Of a stretch of DNA of 64,000 nt, positions 16,410-25,734 are shown piece by piece. The DNA comes from Embleya scabrispora DSM 41855 (GTDB lineage Bacteria > Actinomycetota > Actinomycetes > Streptomycetales > Streptomycetaceae). Made by a program: the position numbers and the translations under genes. The stretch lies in contig NZ_KB889693.1 of NCBI RefSeq assembly GCF_000372745.1, positions 1 through 64,000 on the forward strand, given 5' to 3'. How positions within the stretch are numbered: position 1 is the first letter of the stretch; each line of letters opens with the position of its first letter. A model generated the notes under the pieces. That model was not told the origin of the DNA, did not search any database, and saw only the letters and a program-made list of their open reading frames with translations.

Positions 16410-17960
16410 GTGAACCCGAACGCCCGCTCCACCAGTTCTTCGTACAGTTCCTCCTCCCGCGGCCGCAGCGGCGGCACCGGCGGCTACGCCCGCTCGGCCG
16501 CCGGCGGCAGCGGCTACGGCCGTTCCGGCGCCTCGGGCCGCTCCGGCGGCTACGGCCGTTCGAGTGCGTCCGGCGGCTACGGCCGTCGCTCCTCGGGCGC
16601 GCAGGGGGAGTTCGCGCTTCCGGTGACCGTCACCCCGGCGCTGCCTGCGGTGGCCTCCTTCGCCGAGTTGGACATGCCGTCCGAGCTGCTGGCGACGTTG
16701 ACCGGTCTGGGCATGACCGAGCCGTTCCCGATCCAGGCGGCGACGCTGCCGAACTCGCTGGTCGGCCGCAACGTGCTGGGCCGAGGCCGGACCGGGTCGG
16801 GCAAGACGCTGGCCTTCGGCCTGGCGGTGCTCGCCCGTACCGCCGGTCGGCGCGCCGAGCCCAAGCACCCGCTCGCGCTGGTGCTGGTGCCCACCCGTGA
16901 GCTGGCCCAGCAGGTCACCGACGCCCTCACCCCGTACGCCCGTTCGCTGCGACTGCGGATGGCCACGGTGACCGGCGGCATGCCGATCGGCCGTCAGATC
17001 ACCGCGCTGCGGGCCGGCGCCGAGGTGGTCGTGGCCACGCCCGGCCGGCTCAAGGACCTCCTCGACCGCGGCGCCTGCGTGCTGGCCGACGTCGGTGTCA
17101 CGGTCCTGGACGAGGCCGACCAGATGGCCGACATGGGCTTCATGCCCCAGGTCACCGAGCTCCTGGACCAGGTACGCCCCGAGGGGCAGCGGATGTTGTT
17201 CTCCGCCACCTTGGACCGCAACGTCGACCTGCTGGTGCGCAAGTACCTGCACGACCCGGTCGTGCACTCGGTCGACCCCTCGGCCGGCGCGGTCACCACG
17301 ATGGAGCACCACGTGCTGCACGTGCAGGGATCGGACAAGAACGCCGCCACCACGCACATCGCCGCCCGCGAAGGCCGGGTGATCATGTTCCTCGACACCA
17401 AGCACGCGGTCGACCGACTCACCGCGCACCTGCTCGACAGCGGAGTTCGTGCCGCCGCGCTGCACGGCGGCAAGTCCCAGCCCGAGCGCACCCGCACCCT
17501 GTCCCAGTTCAAGTCCGGCCACGTCACCGTCCTGGTCGCCACCAACGTCGCCGCGCGCGGCATCCACGTGGACAACCTCGACCTCGTCGTCAACGTCGAC
17601 CCGCCCAGCGACCACAAGGACTACCTGCACCGCGGCGGTCGTACCGCCCGCGCCGGCGAGTCCGGCAGCGTGGTCACCCTGGTGCTGCCCGGCGAGCGTC
17701 GCCGAATGGTCCGGCTTATGTCCGACGCGGGGATCACACCGCAGACCACCCAGGTCCGCTCCGGCGAGGCCGAACTGACCCGGATCACCGGTGCCCAGGC
17801 GCCCTCCGGAATCCCGGTCGTCATCACCGCGCCGGTGGTGGAACGCCCCCGCCGTACCGGCAGCGGTTCCTCCTCACGCGGACGCCGCAGCGGCTCCGCC
17901 CAGGCCCGCCGCTCCGGCCCCGCCACCCGCCCCACGCCCCGCGTGGGCACCGCCGCCTGA
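16410..17960 (+). CDS. DEAD-box ATP-dependent RNA helicase with low-complexity N-terminus
   Basis: 516 residues from GTG 16410, which follows GAGGAAGG. Motifs in order: Q-motif region (GMTEPFPIQAATLP), I GRTGSGKT, Ia PTRELAQQ, Ib TPGRL, II DEAD (in VLDEADQMADMGF), III SATL, V ATNVAARGIH, VI HRGGRTARAG. So both RecA-like domains are complete. The first 70 residues are almost only Ser, Gly, Arg and Tyr with repeated SGGYGRS units, and the last 40 are Arg/Ser/Gly-rich. The 312-bp upstream gap holds the cold-shock terminator and a presumed leader, with no other gene. Likely role: unwinding structured RNA in cold or stress, with the flanking tails binding RNA. Confidence 0.93.
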   Translation: MNPNARSTSSSYSSSSRGRSGGTGGYARSAAGGSGYGRSGASGRSGGYGRSSASGGYGRRSSGAQGEFALPVTVTPALPAVASFAELDMPSELLATLTGLGMTEPFPIQAATLPNSLVGRNVLGRGRTGSGKTLAFGLAVLARTAGRRAEPKHPLALVLVPTRELAQQVTDALTPYARSLRLRMATVTGGMPIGRQITALRAGAEVVVATPGRLKDLLDRGACVLADVGVTVLDEADQMADMGFMPQVTELLDQVRPEGQRMLFSATLDRNVDLLVRKYLHDPVVHSVDPSAGAVTTMEHHVLHVQGSDKNAATTHIAAREGRVIMFLDTKHAVDRLTAHLLDSGVRAAALHGGKSQPERTRTLSQFKSGHVTVLVATNVAARGIHVDNLDLVVNVDPPSDHKDYLHRGGRTARAGESGSVVTLVLPGERRRMVRLMSDAGITPQTTQVRSGEAELTRITGAQAPSGIPVVITAPVVERPRRTGSGSSSRGRRSGSAQARRSGPATRPTPRVGTAA

Positions 17961-17978
17961 CCCGCGCCCCGCGACATC

Positions 17979-18040
17979 CGGCCCCGAAGCGCCGGCCACA
18001 CCCGCCCACCGGGCGAGCATGGCCCGACGCTTCGGGGCCG
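17979..18040. terminator. Terminator of the helicase gene
   Basis: 13-bp arms CGGCCCCGAAGCG (17979-17991) and CGCTTCGGGGCCG (18028-18040) with a 36-nt loop that can itself pair. It lies between convergent genes. Confidence 0.75.
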
Positions 18041-18139
18041 TTCGCCGTCCCGAGCCCATCGACGGCGCAAGGGTGACTGGCTGCCCGGGAACACCATCGA
18101 CGGGCCTCGACGGTCGGGCGGATGGGAACTCGCGGCGGG

Positions 18140-18784
18140 TCAGCGGATTCGCACTCGGCCCTCGGTGAACCGAGCGAACGCCTGGTCGATGTCCGAGATC
18201 GGCGAACGGAGCGCCTCCTCCGGAATCCCCAGCATGCCCTCGGCGCGGAACATCCTGGCTTTGGCGCGGCGCCCACGTGCGTCGGTGGGAAGTTCCACGA
18301 CGACTCCCGGCGAGGTCGCGGTGACCCCGGCGGCGAGATCCAGAACAAGCCCCGTCCGACCGAATCGACGCAGCAGGCGAACTCCCGCGAGCGCCAGCCA
18401 CGGCACCAGAAACGGCCCGAGTAGCGAGTTGGTCGCGCACCACACACCGTCGGCGGACATGCGGATCGCCACCGGAGGCAGCCCGTTCGCGTCCCACGTC
18501 GCGCGTCGACGCCGCACCTCGAGGAGTTGTCGTCGCCCGGCGACGATCAGCAACAGCCCGGAGACCAAGGACAGCAGCAACGGCCACGTGGCCGCGAACG
18601 GGAGCCCGAGGCCGAAAACGGCCCCGCAGGACACCACGACGATGACCACCCCGCCGGACACCGTCCCCCAAGAGCCGACGCGATGGGCGCGCAGGATTTT
18701 GGCCCGTGAACGCGCCAGCCAGGCGTGGTCGATCTCGGCCGCGTACTCCGGGTACTTCGGCGCGACTTCCGGCTCGGACAACAT
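18140..18784 (-). CDS. Hypothetical two-helix membrane protein
   Basis: 214 residues from ATG 18784. A hydrophilic start (YPEYAAEIDHAWLARSRAKI) precedes two adjacent hydrophobic segments (about 38-60 and 65-83), then a soluble C-terminal domain of about 120 residues with alternating hydrophobic strands (LPPVAIRMSADGVWC, GLVLDLAAGVTATSPG). The layout resembles small PH-like-domain membrane proteins, but I cannot assign a family. The start is uncertain: GGGGGA abuts the ATG, and an in-frame start at 18901 would add 39 residues. It does not overlap its neighbours. Confidence 0.65.
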   Translation of the reverse strand: MLSEPEVAPKYPEYAAEIDHAWLARSRAKILRAHRVGSWGTVSGGVVIVVVSCGAVFGLGLPFAATWPLLLSLVSGLLLIVAGRRQLLEVRRRRATWDANGLPPVAIRMSADGVWCATNSLLGPFLVPWLALAGVRLLRRFGRTGLVLDLAAGVTATSPGVVVELPTDARGRRAKARMFRAEGMLGIPEEALRSPISDIDQAFARFTEGRVRIR

Positions 18785-19072
18785 TCCCCCAGTGTCGCCT
18801 GCGCGTTCGATCGAACCAAGTTCCGCCACCGCCGTGCCGGCGCCGGCACGCCGTACCGGTTGTACAGCTTCCACGTCTGCCGGTCGCCGTTCCGGTTCCA
18901 CGAGGTCGTGGGCATCGCATTGGCGTTGGAGTATGTGTAGGTCTTGGAGCCGGGCAGCCCGCCGTCGGGTGGGCGCGGTGGCGTCGTTCGGCGACCGCGC
19001 GTTGCTCGGCGCCGGGTTCGGAACGCACTCCTGCCGGCGGCCGGTGCGCGCGCGGTAGGCCGCCCCGGCGGG

Positions 19073-19582
19073 TCAGCCCATCGTCTTCGCGCCGTCCAGT
19101 GATTCGCGGAGGATGTCCGCGTGTCCGGCGTGCTGCGAAGTCTCGGCAATGACATGGAGGATGGTGCGGCGCACGGACCACCGGGCGCCCGGCTCGAACC
19201 ACGGGGCCTCGGGAAGGGGGTGGGACGCGTCCAGATCGGGCAGCGTGGCCACCAGGTCGTCGGTCTCGCGTGCCACGTTTTCGTACGCGTCGAGCACTCC
19301 GACAAGCGTTTCGCCCTCGGTCATGCGGAACTGGCTTTCCCAGTCGATCGGTTCGCTCATCATGGCCTCCGCGCCACCGACCGCGAACCGCATCCAGGAC
19401 GCCTCGGTGCCGGCCACGTGTTTGATCAGGCCGCCGAGGCAGAGCTCGCTCACGGTGGTACGCGTCGCCGCCTGTTCGTCGGTGAGCCCGTGAACCGTTT
19501 GGCGCAGGAACCCGCGATGCCTCGCCAGCGATTCCATCAGGTCGGCGCGCTCACGCGTGGTCGCCATCCGGTCGCCGCTCAT
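19073..19582 (-). CDS. DinB / DUF664 family protein
   Basis: 169 residues, a four-helix-bundle DinB-like protein. The expected metal-binding histidines are present: LIKHVAGTEASW (His about 54) and HVIAETSQHAGHADIL (two His about 147-151), the signature of the DUF664 group. GAAGGG stands 8 nt before the first ATG; a second ATG five codons on is possible. Relatives include mycothiol- or bacillithiol-dependent enzymes and DNA-damage-induced proteins, so thiol-dependent detoxification is a reasonable but unproven role. No operon partner. Confidence 0.85.
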   Translation of the reverse strand: MSGDRMATTRERADLMESLARHRGFLRQTVHGLTDEQAATRTTVSELCLGGLIKHVAGTEASWMRFAVGGAEAMMSEPIDWESQFRMTEGETLVGVLDAYENVARETDDLVATLPDLDASHPLPEAPWFEPGARWSVRRTILHVIAETSQHAGHADILRESLDGAKTMG

Positions 19583-20057
19583 GGTGCCTGCCCTTCGATG
19601 TCGCCCGCCACCTCACCCCCGCGCCGCCCGACTATGCCACAACATGGATGATTCACCGCAGATAAACACGAAGAGGTTCAATTCAGCCGTATCGCGTCGA
19701 GGTCGACTCCGCCGGATCGGGGTGCGGCCCGCGCGGTCGACCCGGGCACCGGCACCGCCGCCGGCGAGCCGATGCCTGCGCGGGGCTGATACCCGTACAG
19801 CCCGACTGGTTGCGGGGACTGTCCGCATGCCTGCGGACCGGAAAGTCATCTCCTGCGCTCTGTGCCGCCTCGCAGGACCATGGAAGGACGGGGGCGCGGG
19901 AGGTGGCGACCATGCCCAAGGCCTCGAAGGCGACCGCACACCACAACGACTTCGGCCCGGTCGAGGAGTGTGGGCTCGTGGCGGCCCCGGGAGGTTGCGA
20001 AAGCCGGGGATCGAGGGGCACGGAGCGTATCCGCCGTCCCGCCGTCGAGGAGGTCAC
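19583..20057. other. Intergenic region without a supportable gene
   Basis: 475 bp between divergent DinB and DUF4389 genes. Both promoters must lie here. Open frames are Arg/Pro-rich and have no recognisable domains. An AT-richer stretch at about 19633-19690 (ATAAACACGAAGAGG) is the best place for a promoter. Confidence 0.4.
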
Positions 20058-20714
20058 ATGTACGCCGCAACGACCCAGCCCGTTCGGCTGGAAGCCAGGC
20101 TCGAAGCGGAACCGTCCCGCTGGTTGTGGGTGGTGAAGTGGTTCCTGCTGATCCCGCACGCGATCGTGCTGGTCTTCCTGTGGATCGCCTTTTTCGTGGT
20201 CAGTATCGTGGCGTTCTTCGCGATCCTGTTCACCACGCGATATCCGCGCCCGCTGTTCGACTTCAACGTCGGTGTCCTGCGTTGGACCTGGCGCGTTTGG
20301 TACTACGGGTACGGCGGGCTGGGCACCGATCGCTATCCGCCTTTCGCCCTCGCCGAACACCCGGAGTACCCGGCGCGATTCGACATCGTCTACCCCGAAC
20401 ACCTGTCGCGTGGCCTGGTGTTGGTCAAGTGGTGGCTGCTGGTCCTTCCGCAGCTCGTCCTGGTCGGGATCTTCACCGCCGGTGCGTGGCGTTGGGGCGG
20501 GCTCATTCCCGCGCTGGTTCTGTTCGCGGGCATCGCGTTGCTCTTCACCGGTCGCTATCCCAGGGGCATCTACGCGTTGGTGATCGGCCTCGACCGGTGG
20601 GTGCTTCGCGTGGTCGCCTACGAGGCCCTCATGACCGACGTGTACCCGCCGTTCCGCCTCGATCCGGGCGGAGCGGAACCGCGACCCGAACCGGATCCTC
20701 TCCACCACGGGTGA
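20058..20714 (+). CDS. DUF4389 domain membrane protein
   Basis: 218 residues. Two similar halves: KWFLLIPHAIVLVFLWIAFF then FTTRYPRPLFDFNVGVLRW, and KWWLLVLPQLVLVGIFTAGA then FTGRYPRGIYALVIGLDRW. Each half has a Lys-Trp followed by membrane helices and a RYP loop; this duplicated pattern is the DUF4389 signature. About four membrane helices. GAGGAGGT precedes the ATG. The tail is Pro/Glu-rich. Biochemical function unknown for the family. Confidence 0.85.
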   Translation: MYAATTQPVRLEARLEAEPSRWLWVVKWFLLIPHAIVLVFLWIAFFVVSIVAFFAILFTTRYPRPLFDFNVGVLRWTWRVWYYGYGGLGTDRYPPFALAEHPEYPARFDIVYPEHLSRGLVLVKWWLLVLPQLVLVGIFTAGAWRWGGLIPALVLFAGIALLFTGRYPRGIYALVIGLDRWVLRVVAYEALMTDVYPPFRLDPGGAEPRPEPDPLHHG

Positions 20715-21429
20715 GACGGCGACGCGGTTCGCACTCGGTGCCCGGCGCATCGCGACGCGCACCGGACCGCGGCCGGGTCCTCGGCCCTGCCGACGCTCCG
20801 GACCGCACCCGGCGGAGCGGTCGGCGAGGTCGTGATCTCCGCGCCCCGTGCCGGCCGCGTCAATCGATCCGAGGCCACTCCGGAAACCACTCGATGCATA
20901 TCACGTGTCACTTTGCGTGCCCGCTCGGAGTTTCGGAGTCCCCGGCCCGGGGGACGATGGCGCTCGGAGCAGTGGCGATGACCGCTACCCATGTCCCCGG
21001 GAAGGCGCGTGATGGGCGAGACCTCGAGTGCGAGCCGCCCGTTCGTCCTGCCGCGCCGGCAACGCATATCCCACTGAACGCGAGCGCGGGCACGTAGGCG
21101 TCGAAGGTCCGCCGACCATCCGCGCGAAGTCGTGACCATCCGGTTGCACGGGGCCATTCGTGATCCGCCGACGCCGGCAGCACACGTCCCCTGCGGCGCG
21201 CGATCCGCCGCGTTCCGCGCATGCGCCCCCACCGAGGCAACCCGACAGCCACGACCTCCGTGCGGACACCACCGGCCCGGTCCATGCGTTCACGCGCTCC
21301 GTCGACGGCACCCTGCGCCTGCCGGCCGCGAACGAGCCGCGGCCCGCCCGGTAGCAACCCGGCCGGTCCGCCCTCGGGCACTCAACCGACCCCCGTCCGA
21401 AGACCCTCGTCCCCACCTCAGGAAGTGCG
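20715..21429. other. Intergenic region without a supportable gene
   Basis: 715 bp upstream of the glutamate oxidase operon. Open frames on both strands are Arg-rich and lack domains and ribosome-binding sites. No tRNA or strong hairpin was seen. It should contain the operon promoter; AGGAAG at about 21420 is the ribosome-binding site of the oxidase gene. Confidence 0.4.
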
Positions 21430-23553
21430 ATGAACCACTCCAACGGCCACGGCGACAGCACCGGTCGTGCCGACCAACAGACCTACCGGCAGCTGGCCCG
21501 CGAATTGTTGCTGATCGGCCCCGAGCCCACCAACGAAGACCTCAAGCTGCGCTACCTCGACACCCTCATCGACAACGGGCTACAGCCGCCGCCGCAACGC
21601 AAACGTGTACTGATCGTCGGTGCCGGCATCGCCGGCCTCGTCGCCGGCTCGCTGCTGACCAAGGCCGGGCACGACGTGACGATCCTGGAGGCCAACGCCA
21701 ACCGGGTCGGCGGTCGGATCAAGACCTTCCACACCAGGAAGGGCGAGCCGTCCCCCTTCGCCGACCCCGCGCAGTACGCCGAGGCCGGGGCCATGCGCGT
21801 ACCCAGCTTCCACCCGCTCACCCTCGCGTTGATCGACAAACTCGGCCTGAAGCGGCGGCTGTTCTACAACGTCGACATCGACCCGACGACCGGCAACGAA
21901 GGCGTGCCGGTACCACCTGTGACCTACCGCTCCTTCACCGGCGAGGAGTGGACGAACGGCCCGGCCGGCACCGAGTTCCGCGAGCCGGACAAGCGCAACC
22001 ACACCTGGATCCGCACCAACCGCGAACAGGCTCGCCGCACCCGTTACGCCGAGCAGCCCTGTGTGCTCAACGAGGGCTTCCACCTGAGCGGCTACGAATC
22101 ACGGGTGACCGTGGCGCAACTGGTCCATGACGCGCTGGAGCCGGTCCGGAACTACTACTCCGACCTGATCGACGGCCAACGGATCAACAAGCCCTTCGAC
22201 AAGTGGCTCGACGGCTGGGCCGCTGTCGTCCGCGACTTCGACGGTTTCTCGATGGGCCGCTTCCTGCGCGAGTACGCGGGTTTCAGTGACGAGGCCGTCG
22301 AGGCGATCGGCACCATCGAGAACATGACCTCGCGGCTGCACCTGGCCTTCTTCCACACCTTCCTGGGCCGCAGCGACATCGACCCGAAGGCCACCTACTG
22401 GGAGATCGACGGCGGCAGCCGGCTGCTCCCGGAGGCACTCGCGAAGGATCTGCGCGACCAGATCGTCATGGGCCATCGCATGGTCCGCCTCGAGTACCGC
22501 GACCCCGACCGGGACGGCTCCGGTGGCCCGACGGGCTCGGGCGGCGACGCGGTCGTCATCCAGACGGTGCCCGAGCACACCCCGTACGCCGAACCCCAGA
22601 CCTGGACCGGCGACGTCGCGATCGTCACCATCCCCTTCTCCAGCCTGCGCTTCACCCGGGTGTCCCCGCCGTTCTCGTACAAGAAGCGCCGCGCCGTCAT
22701 CGAGACGCACTACGACCAGGCCACCAAGGTGCTCCTCGAATTCTCGCGCCGCTGGTGGGAGTTCACCGAGGACGACTGGAAACGCGAACTCGACGCCATC
22801 GACCCCGACCTCTACGACTACTACCAAAACCTGGGCGAGGACCCCGCCGAAGCCGCCGTGTCCACCCCCTCCGCCGTGCGCGACCTGCCCACCGGACTGC
22901 TCGGCGCCCATCCCAGCGTCGACGAATCCCGGATCGACGCCGACCAGGTCGCCTACCTGCGCAACTCGCCGCTCTACGAGGCCGGCGTGCGGCCCGCCAC
23001 CAACGCCTACGGTGGCGGCTCCACCACCGACAATCCCAACCGCTTCATGTACTACCCTTCCCACCCCATCGCCGACAGCCCCGGCGGGGTCGTCCTGGCG
23101 AGCTACTCGTGGTCGGACGACGCGGTGCGCTGGGACTCGCTGGAGGACGGCGAACGCTACGGCTACGCGCTGCGCAACCTCCAGTCCGTGCACGGGCTCC
23201 GCATCGAGGTGTTCTTCACCGGCGAGGGCCAGACCCAGAGCTGGCTGCGCGACCCGTACGCGTTCGGTGAAGCCGCCGTGTACACGCCGCATCAGATGAC
23301 CAGCTTCCACCTGGACGTGGTCCGTCCCGAAGGCCCCGTGCATTTCGCGGGTGAACACGTCTCCCTCAAGCACGCCTGGATCGAGGGCGCCGTCGAAACG
23401 GCCGTACGCGCCGCCATCGCCGTCAACGGCGCGCCCGTCCACGCCCGGCCCGTCGTCGCGGCCGAACCCACCGACCCGGCACGCCACGAACCGGCGAGCG
23501 TGGGCGAATCCGCGCAGCCCCACCGAATTCCCGAGGAGATGCCCGCGTCATGA
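21430..23553 (+). CDS. L-glutamate oxidase (FAD-dependent)
   Basis: 707 residues, against about 701 for the L-glutamate oxidase precursor of Streptomyces sp. X-119-6, whose sequence as I recall it is very similar throughout (for example [18 protein letters not shown] at 33-50 and [20 protein letters not shown] at 298-317). FAD-binding [10 protein letters not shown] at about 64-73, then [16 protein letters not shown]302 and H309 align with Arg305 and His312, which set glutamate specificity in the known enzyme. C-terminal FAD contact region YFAGEH-like [17 protein letters not shown]. Reaction: L-Glu + O2 + H2O to 2-oxoglutarate + NH3 + H2O2. No signal peptide is seen; the characterised enzyme is extracellular after processing. 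The stop overlaps the decarboxylase start (ATGA). Confidence 0.9.
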   Translation: MNHSNGHGDSTGRADQQTYRQLARELLLIGPEPTNEDLKLRYLDTLIDNGLQPPPQRKRVLIVGAGIAGLVAGSLLTKAGHDVTILEANANRVGGRIKTFHTRKGEPSPFADPAQYAEAGAMRVPSFHPLTLALIDKLGLKRRLFYNVDIDPTTGNEGVPVPPVTYRSFTGEEWTNGPAGTEFREPDKRNHTWIRTNREQARRTRYAEQPCVLNEGFHLSGYESRVTVAQLVHDALEPVRNYYSDLIDGQRINKPFDKWLDGWAAVVRDFDGFSMGRFLREYAGFSDEAVEAIGTIENMTSRLHLAFFHTFLGRSDIDPKATYWEIDGGSRLLPEALAKDLRDQIVMGHRMVRLEYRDPDRDGSGGPTGSGGDAVVIQTVPEHTPYAEPQTWTGDVAIVTIPFSSLRFTRVSPPFSYKKRRAVIETHYDQATKVLLEFSRRWWEFTEDDWKRELDAIDPDLYDYYQNLGEDPAEAAVSTPSAVRDLPTGLLGAHPSVDESRIDADQVAYLRNSPLYEAGVRPATNAYGGGSTTDNPNRFMYYPSHPIADSPGGVVLASYSWSDDAVRWDSLEDGERYGYALRNLQSVHGLRIEVFFTGEGQTQSWLRDPYAFGEAAVYTPHQMTSFHLDVVRPEGPVHFAGEHVSLKHAWIEGAVETAVRAAIAVNGAPVHARPVVAAEPTDPARHEPASVGESAQPHRIPEEMPAS

Positions 23554-25394
23554 CCACGACCCAGGACTGCACGGTCGCCGAGTACCTCGCCCTCAGGCTC
23601 GAACAACTCGGTATCAAACACCTGTTCGGCGTCCCGGGCGACCTCCTCGGCCCGTTCCTGACCACGATGCACGCCAAGTCCACGGTGCGCTGGGTGGGCA
23701 CCCCCACCGAGGTCGGCGCCGGATACGCCGCAGACGCGTACGCCCGGGTCACCTCGGCCGACGCCGACCTCGCGCTCGGCGAGCAGGGCGTCGCCGCGTG
23801 TGCCGTCACCTACGGCGTGGGCGCGTTCAACCTGCTCAACCCGATCGGCGGCGCCTATGCCGAATTCGTGCCGGTGATCGCGATCAACGCCGCTCCCAGC
23901 CACGAACAGTGGCTCAACCAGCAGGCGATCGGCCTGCTCACCACCCACATGATCCAGCGCCCCGAAAGCAACCTCGAGGTCTACCGGCAGGTCACCGTCG
24001 ACGCCCAGGCGATCTCCAACCCCGGCCTGGCCCCCATCCAGATCGACAGCGCGATCACCGCCTGTCTGACCCATCGCCGGCCGGTCTACCTGGAGGTCAT
24101 GGCGGACGTGTGGTCGGCCCGGTGCCCCGCGCCGCAGGGGCGCCTGACCGGACGCGAACGGCCGTTCACCGAGGCGAACCGACGCATGCTCGGCAAGGCC
24201 GTGGCGGCGACCCTCGACCTGATCCGCACCGCGGGCAACCCGATCATCTGGGCCGGCGAGGAGATCGACCGGTTCCGGCTCTCCGACGAACTCATCGCGC
24301 TGGTGCGCGATACCCGCATCCCGTTCTGCACCACCATCGGCGCCAAGGCCGTCGTCTCCGAGGAGACCCCCGGCTACTCGGGCGTCTACAACGGCAAGGC
24401 CAGCGACCCCGACGTGTACAAGATGTTCCACGCTGCCGGCTGCCGGATCGGCCTCGGCTCGTGGGCGACCTCGAAGAACCTCGGCGGCGAACAGTCGATC
24501 GGCGCGGACTGGGCCGTCGCCGCCCACGAGGGGGTCAACGTGGGCGCCTCCTACTTCCCCGACGTGCAACTCGAACGGTTCATCCCGGCCCTGCGCGAGG
24601 CGCTGACCGCGGAGTTCGGCGCGGGCGTCTTCGCCGCCGACTACTTCGCCCAGGCACACGCGGCGGGCCTGGATGTCCCCGCCACCACCGCCGCCTACCT
24701 GGCGGGTCTGGTGGGTGGCGACTACCCGAAGGACCTGACCTACGACAGCTTCTTCCGCCACGTCAACGCTTTCCTCCAGGACCAGGACAGCGGCCCGCCC
24801 GGGGCACGCGTCAACCCGTTCACCGTGGTCTCCGACGCGGCGTTCGCGCTGATCGGCTCGATGAACCTGCACATGGCCGAGCGCGCCTCCTTCGTGGCCC
24901 AGAACAGCTGGCTGTCCATCGGCTACTCGGTCGGGGCCGCCTCCGGTGTGGCCCTGGCCCGGCAGGAACCCGAGAAGCGCCCCCTGGTGTTCGTCGGTGA
25001 CGGCTCCTTCCAGGAGACCTGCCAGGAACTGTCCACCCAGGTCCGGCACGAACTGCGCCCCGTTGTGTTCGTGCTGGACAACGACGGGTTCTACGGCATC
25101 GAACAGATGCTGGTGCACCCCTGCTACTACGCGGAGAACCCGTCCGAGGGAGCCGAGTTCTACAACGACCTGCATGTGTGGCAATACGAGCGACTCGCCG
25201 ACGTCTTCGGCTCCGCCAAGCACCCGATGACCGGGGTGAGCGCTCGCACCCACACCGAACTGGCCGACATCCTGGGCCGAATCGCCGACCCGGACCACCC
25301 GATCAACCAAGGGCCGACCCTGGTCCGAGTCCTGCTCGACCGGCGCGACTACCCGAGGGCGATGCAATACAAGATCGACGAGAACTGCCGGTAG
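23550..25394 (+). CDS. Thiamine diphosphate-dependent 2-oxoacid decarboxylase (pyruvate/indolepyruvate decarboxylase-like)
   Basis: 614 residues. N-terminal PYR domain with the activating glutamate E54 in [17 protein letters not shown]; central domain; C-terminal PP domain with the cofactor motif GDGS followed about 30 residues later by [10 protein letters not shown]. The paired catalytic histidines of pyruvate decarboxylases (LHH) seem replaced by LTTHMIQ, leaving one His, so substrate or reaction may differ. Acetolactate synthase-type FAD features are not evident. It is coupled by ATGA overlap to the glutamate oxidase, so its substrate may be 2-oxoglutarate, giving succinate semialdehyde and CO2, or another oxo acid made by the oxidase (inference). 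A strong terminator closes the operon. Confidence 0.85.
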   Translation: MTTTQDCTVAEYLALRLEQLGIKHLFGVPGDLLGPFLTTMHAKSTVRWVGTPTEVGAGYAADAYARVTSADADLALGEQGVAACAVTYGVGAFNLLNPIGGAYAEFVPVIAINAAPSHEQWLNQQAIGLLTTHMIQRPESNLEVYRQVTVDAQAISNPGLAPIQIDSAITACLTHRRPVYLEVMADVWSARCPAPQGRLTGRERPFTEANRRMLGKAVAATLDLIRTAGNPIIWAGEEIDRFRLSDELIALVRDTRIPFCTTIGAKAVVSEETPGYSGVYNGKASDPDVYKMFHAAGCRIGLGSWATSKNLGGEQSIGADWAVAAHEGVNVGASYFPDVQLERFIPALREALTAEFGAGVFAADYFAQAHAAGLDVPATTAAYLAGLVGGDYPKDLTYDSFFRHVNAFLQDQDSGPPGARVNPFTVVSDAAFALIGSMNLHMAERASFVAQNSWLSIGYSVGAASGVALARQEPEKRPLVFVGDGSFQETCQELSTQVRHELRPVVFVLDNDGFYGIEQMLVHPCYYAENPSEGAEFYNDLHVWQYERLADVFGSAKHPMTGVSARTHTELADILGRIADPDHPINQGPTLVRVLLDRRDYPRAMQYKIDENCR

Positions 25395-25449
25395 CCGACC
25401 GGCAAGCAGGCGATCCGGCCTGAGGTCGTGGCCGGGGAATCGTCCACCA

Positions 25450-25485
25450 CGAAAACGGTGCCGCACGAACGCGGCACCGTTTTCG
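25450..25485 (+). terminator. Terminator of the oxidase/decarboxylase operon
   Basis: 15-bp perfect arms CGAAAACGGTGCCGC and GCGGCACCGTTTTCG with a 6-nt loop, 56 nt after the decarboxylase stop. The remaining 25395-25734 gap holds no gene I can support. Confidence 0.88.
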
Positions 25486-25734
25486 CGCGTGTTCGTTATG
25501 GTCGCCGAGGTGCGCGGCGTGGCTGTGGCCACGTCCGCGCGGCCGGAGCCGAGCCGAGATCACGACTTCGACGTCCTGGCTCCCGGCGGCACGGACTGCC
25601 TGGAACGCCTGGGCATGCCGATGCCGCTGTGCCCGGTCCCGACGAGGAGCTCTTCGGCTGATGGACCCGCCGGGACCGTGCCGCAAGCACCTCGCAGGGC
25701 CGCAGATGGTGGACCGCGTGGGCGGCTTCCCGCG

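Noticed and set aside
20618-21381. Minus-strand open frames upstream of the glutamate oxidase
   Set aside because: They overlap each other and the DUF4389 gene, lack start sites and have no recognisable motifs.
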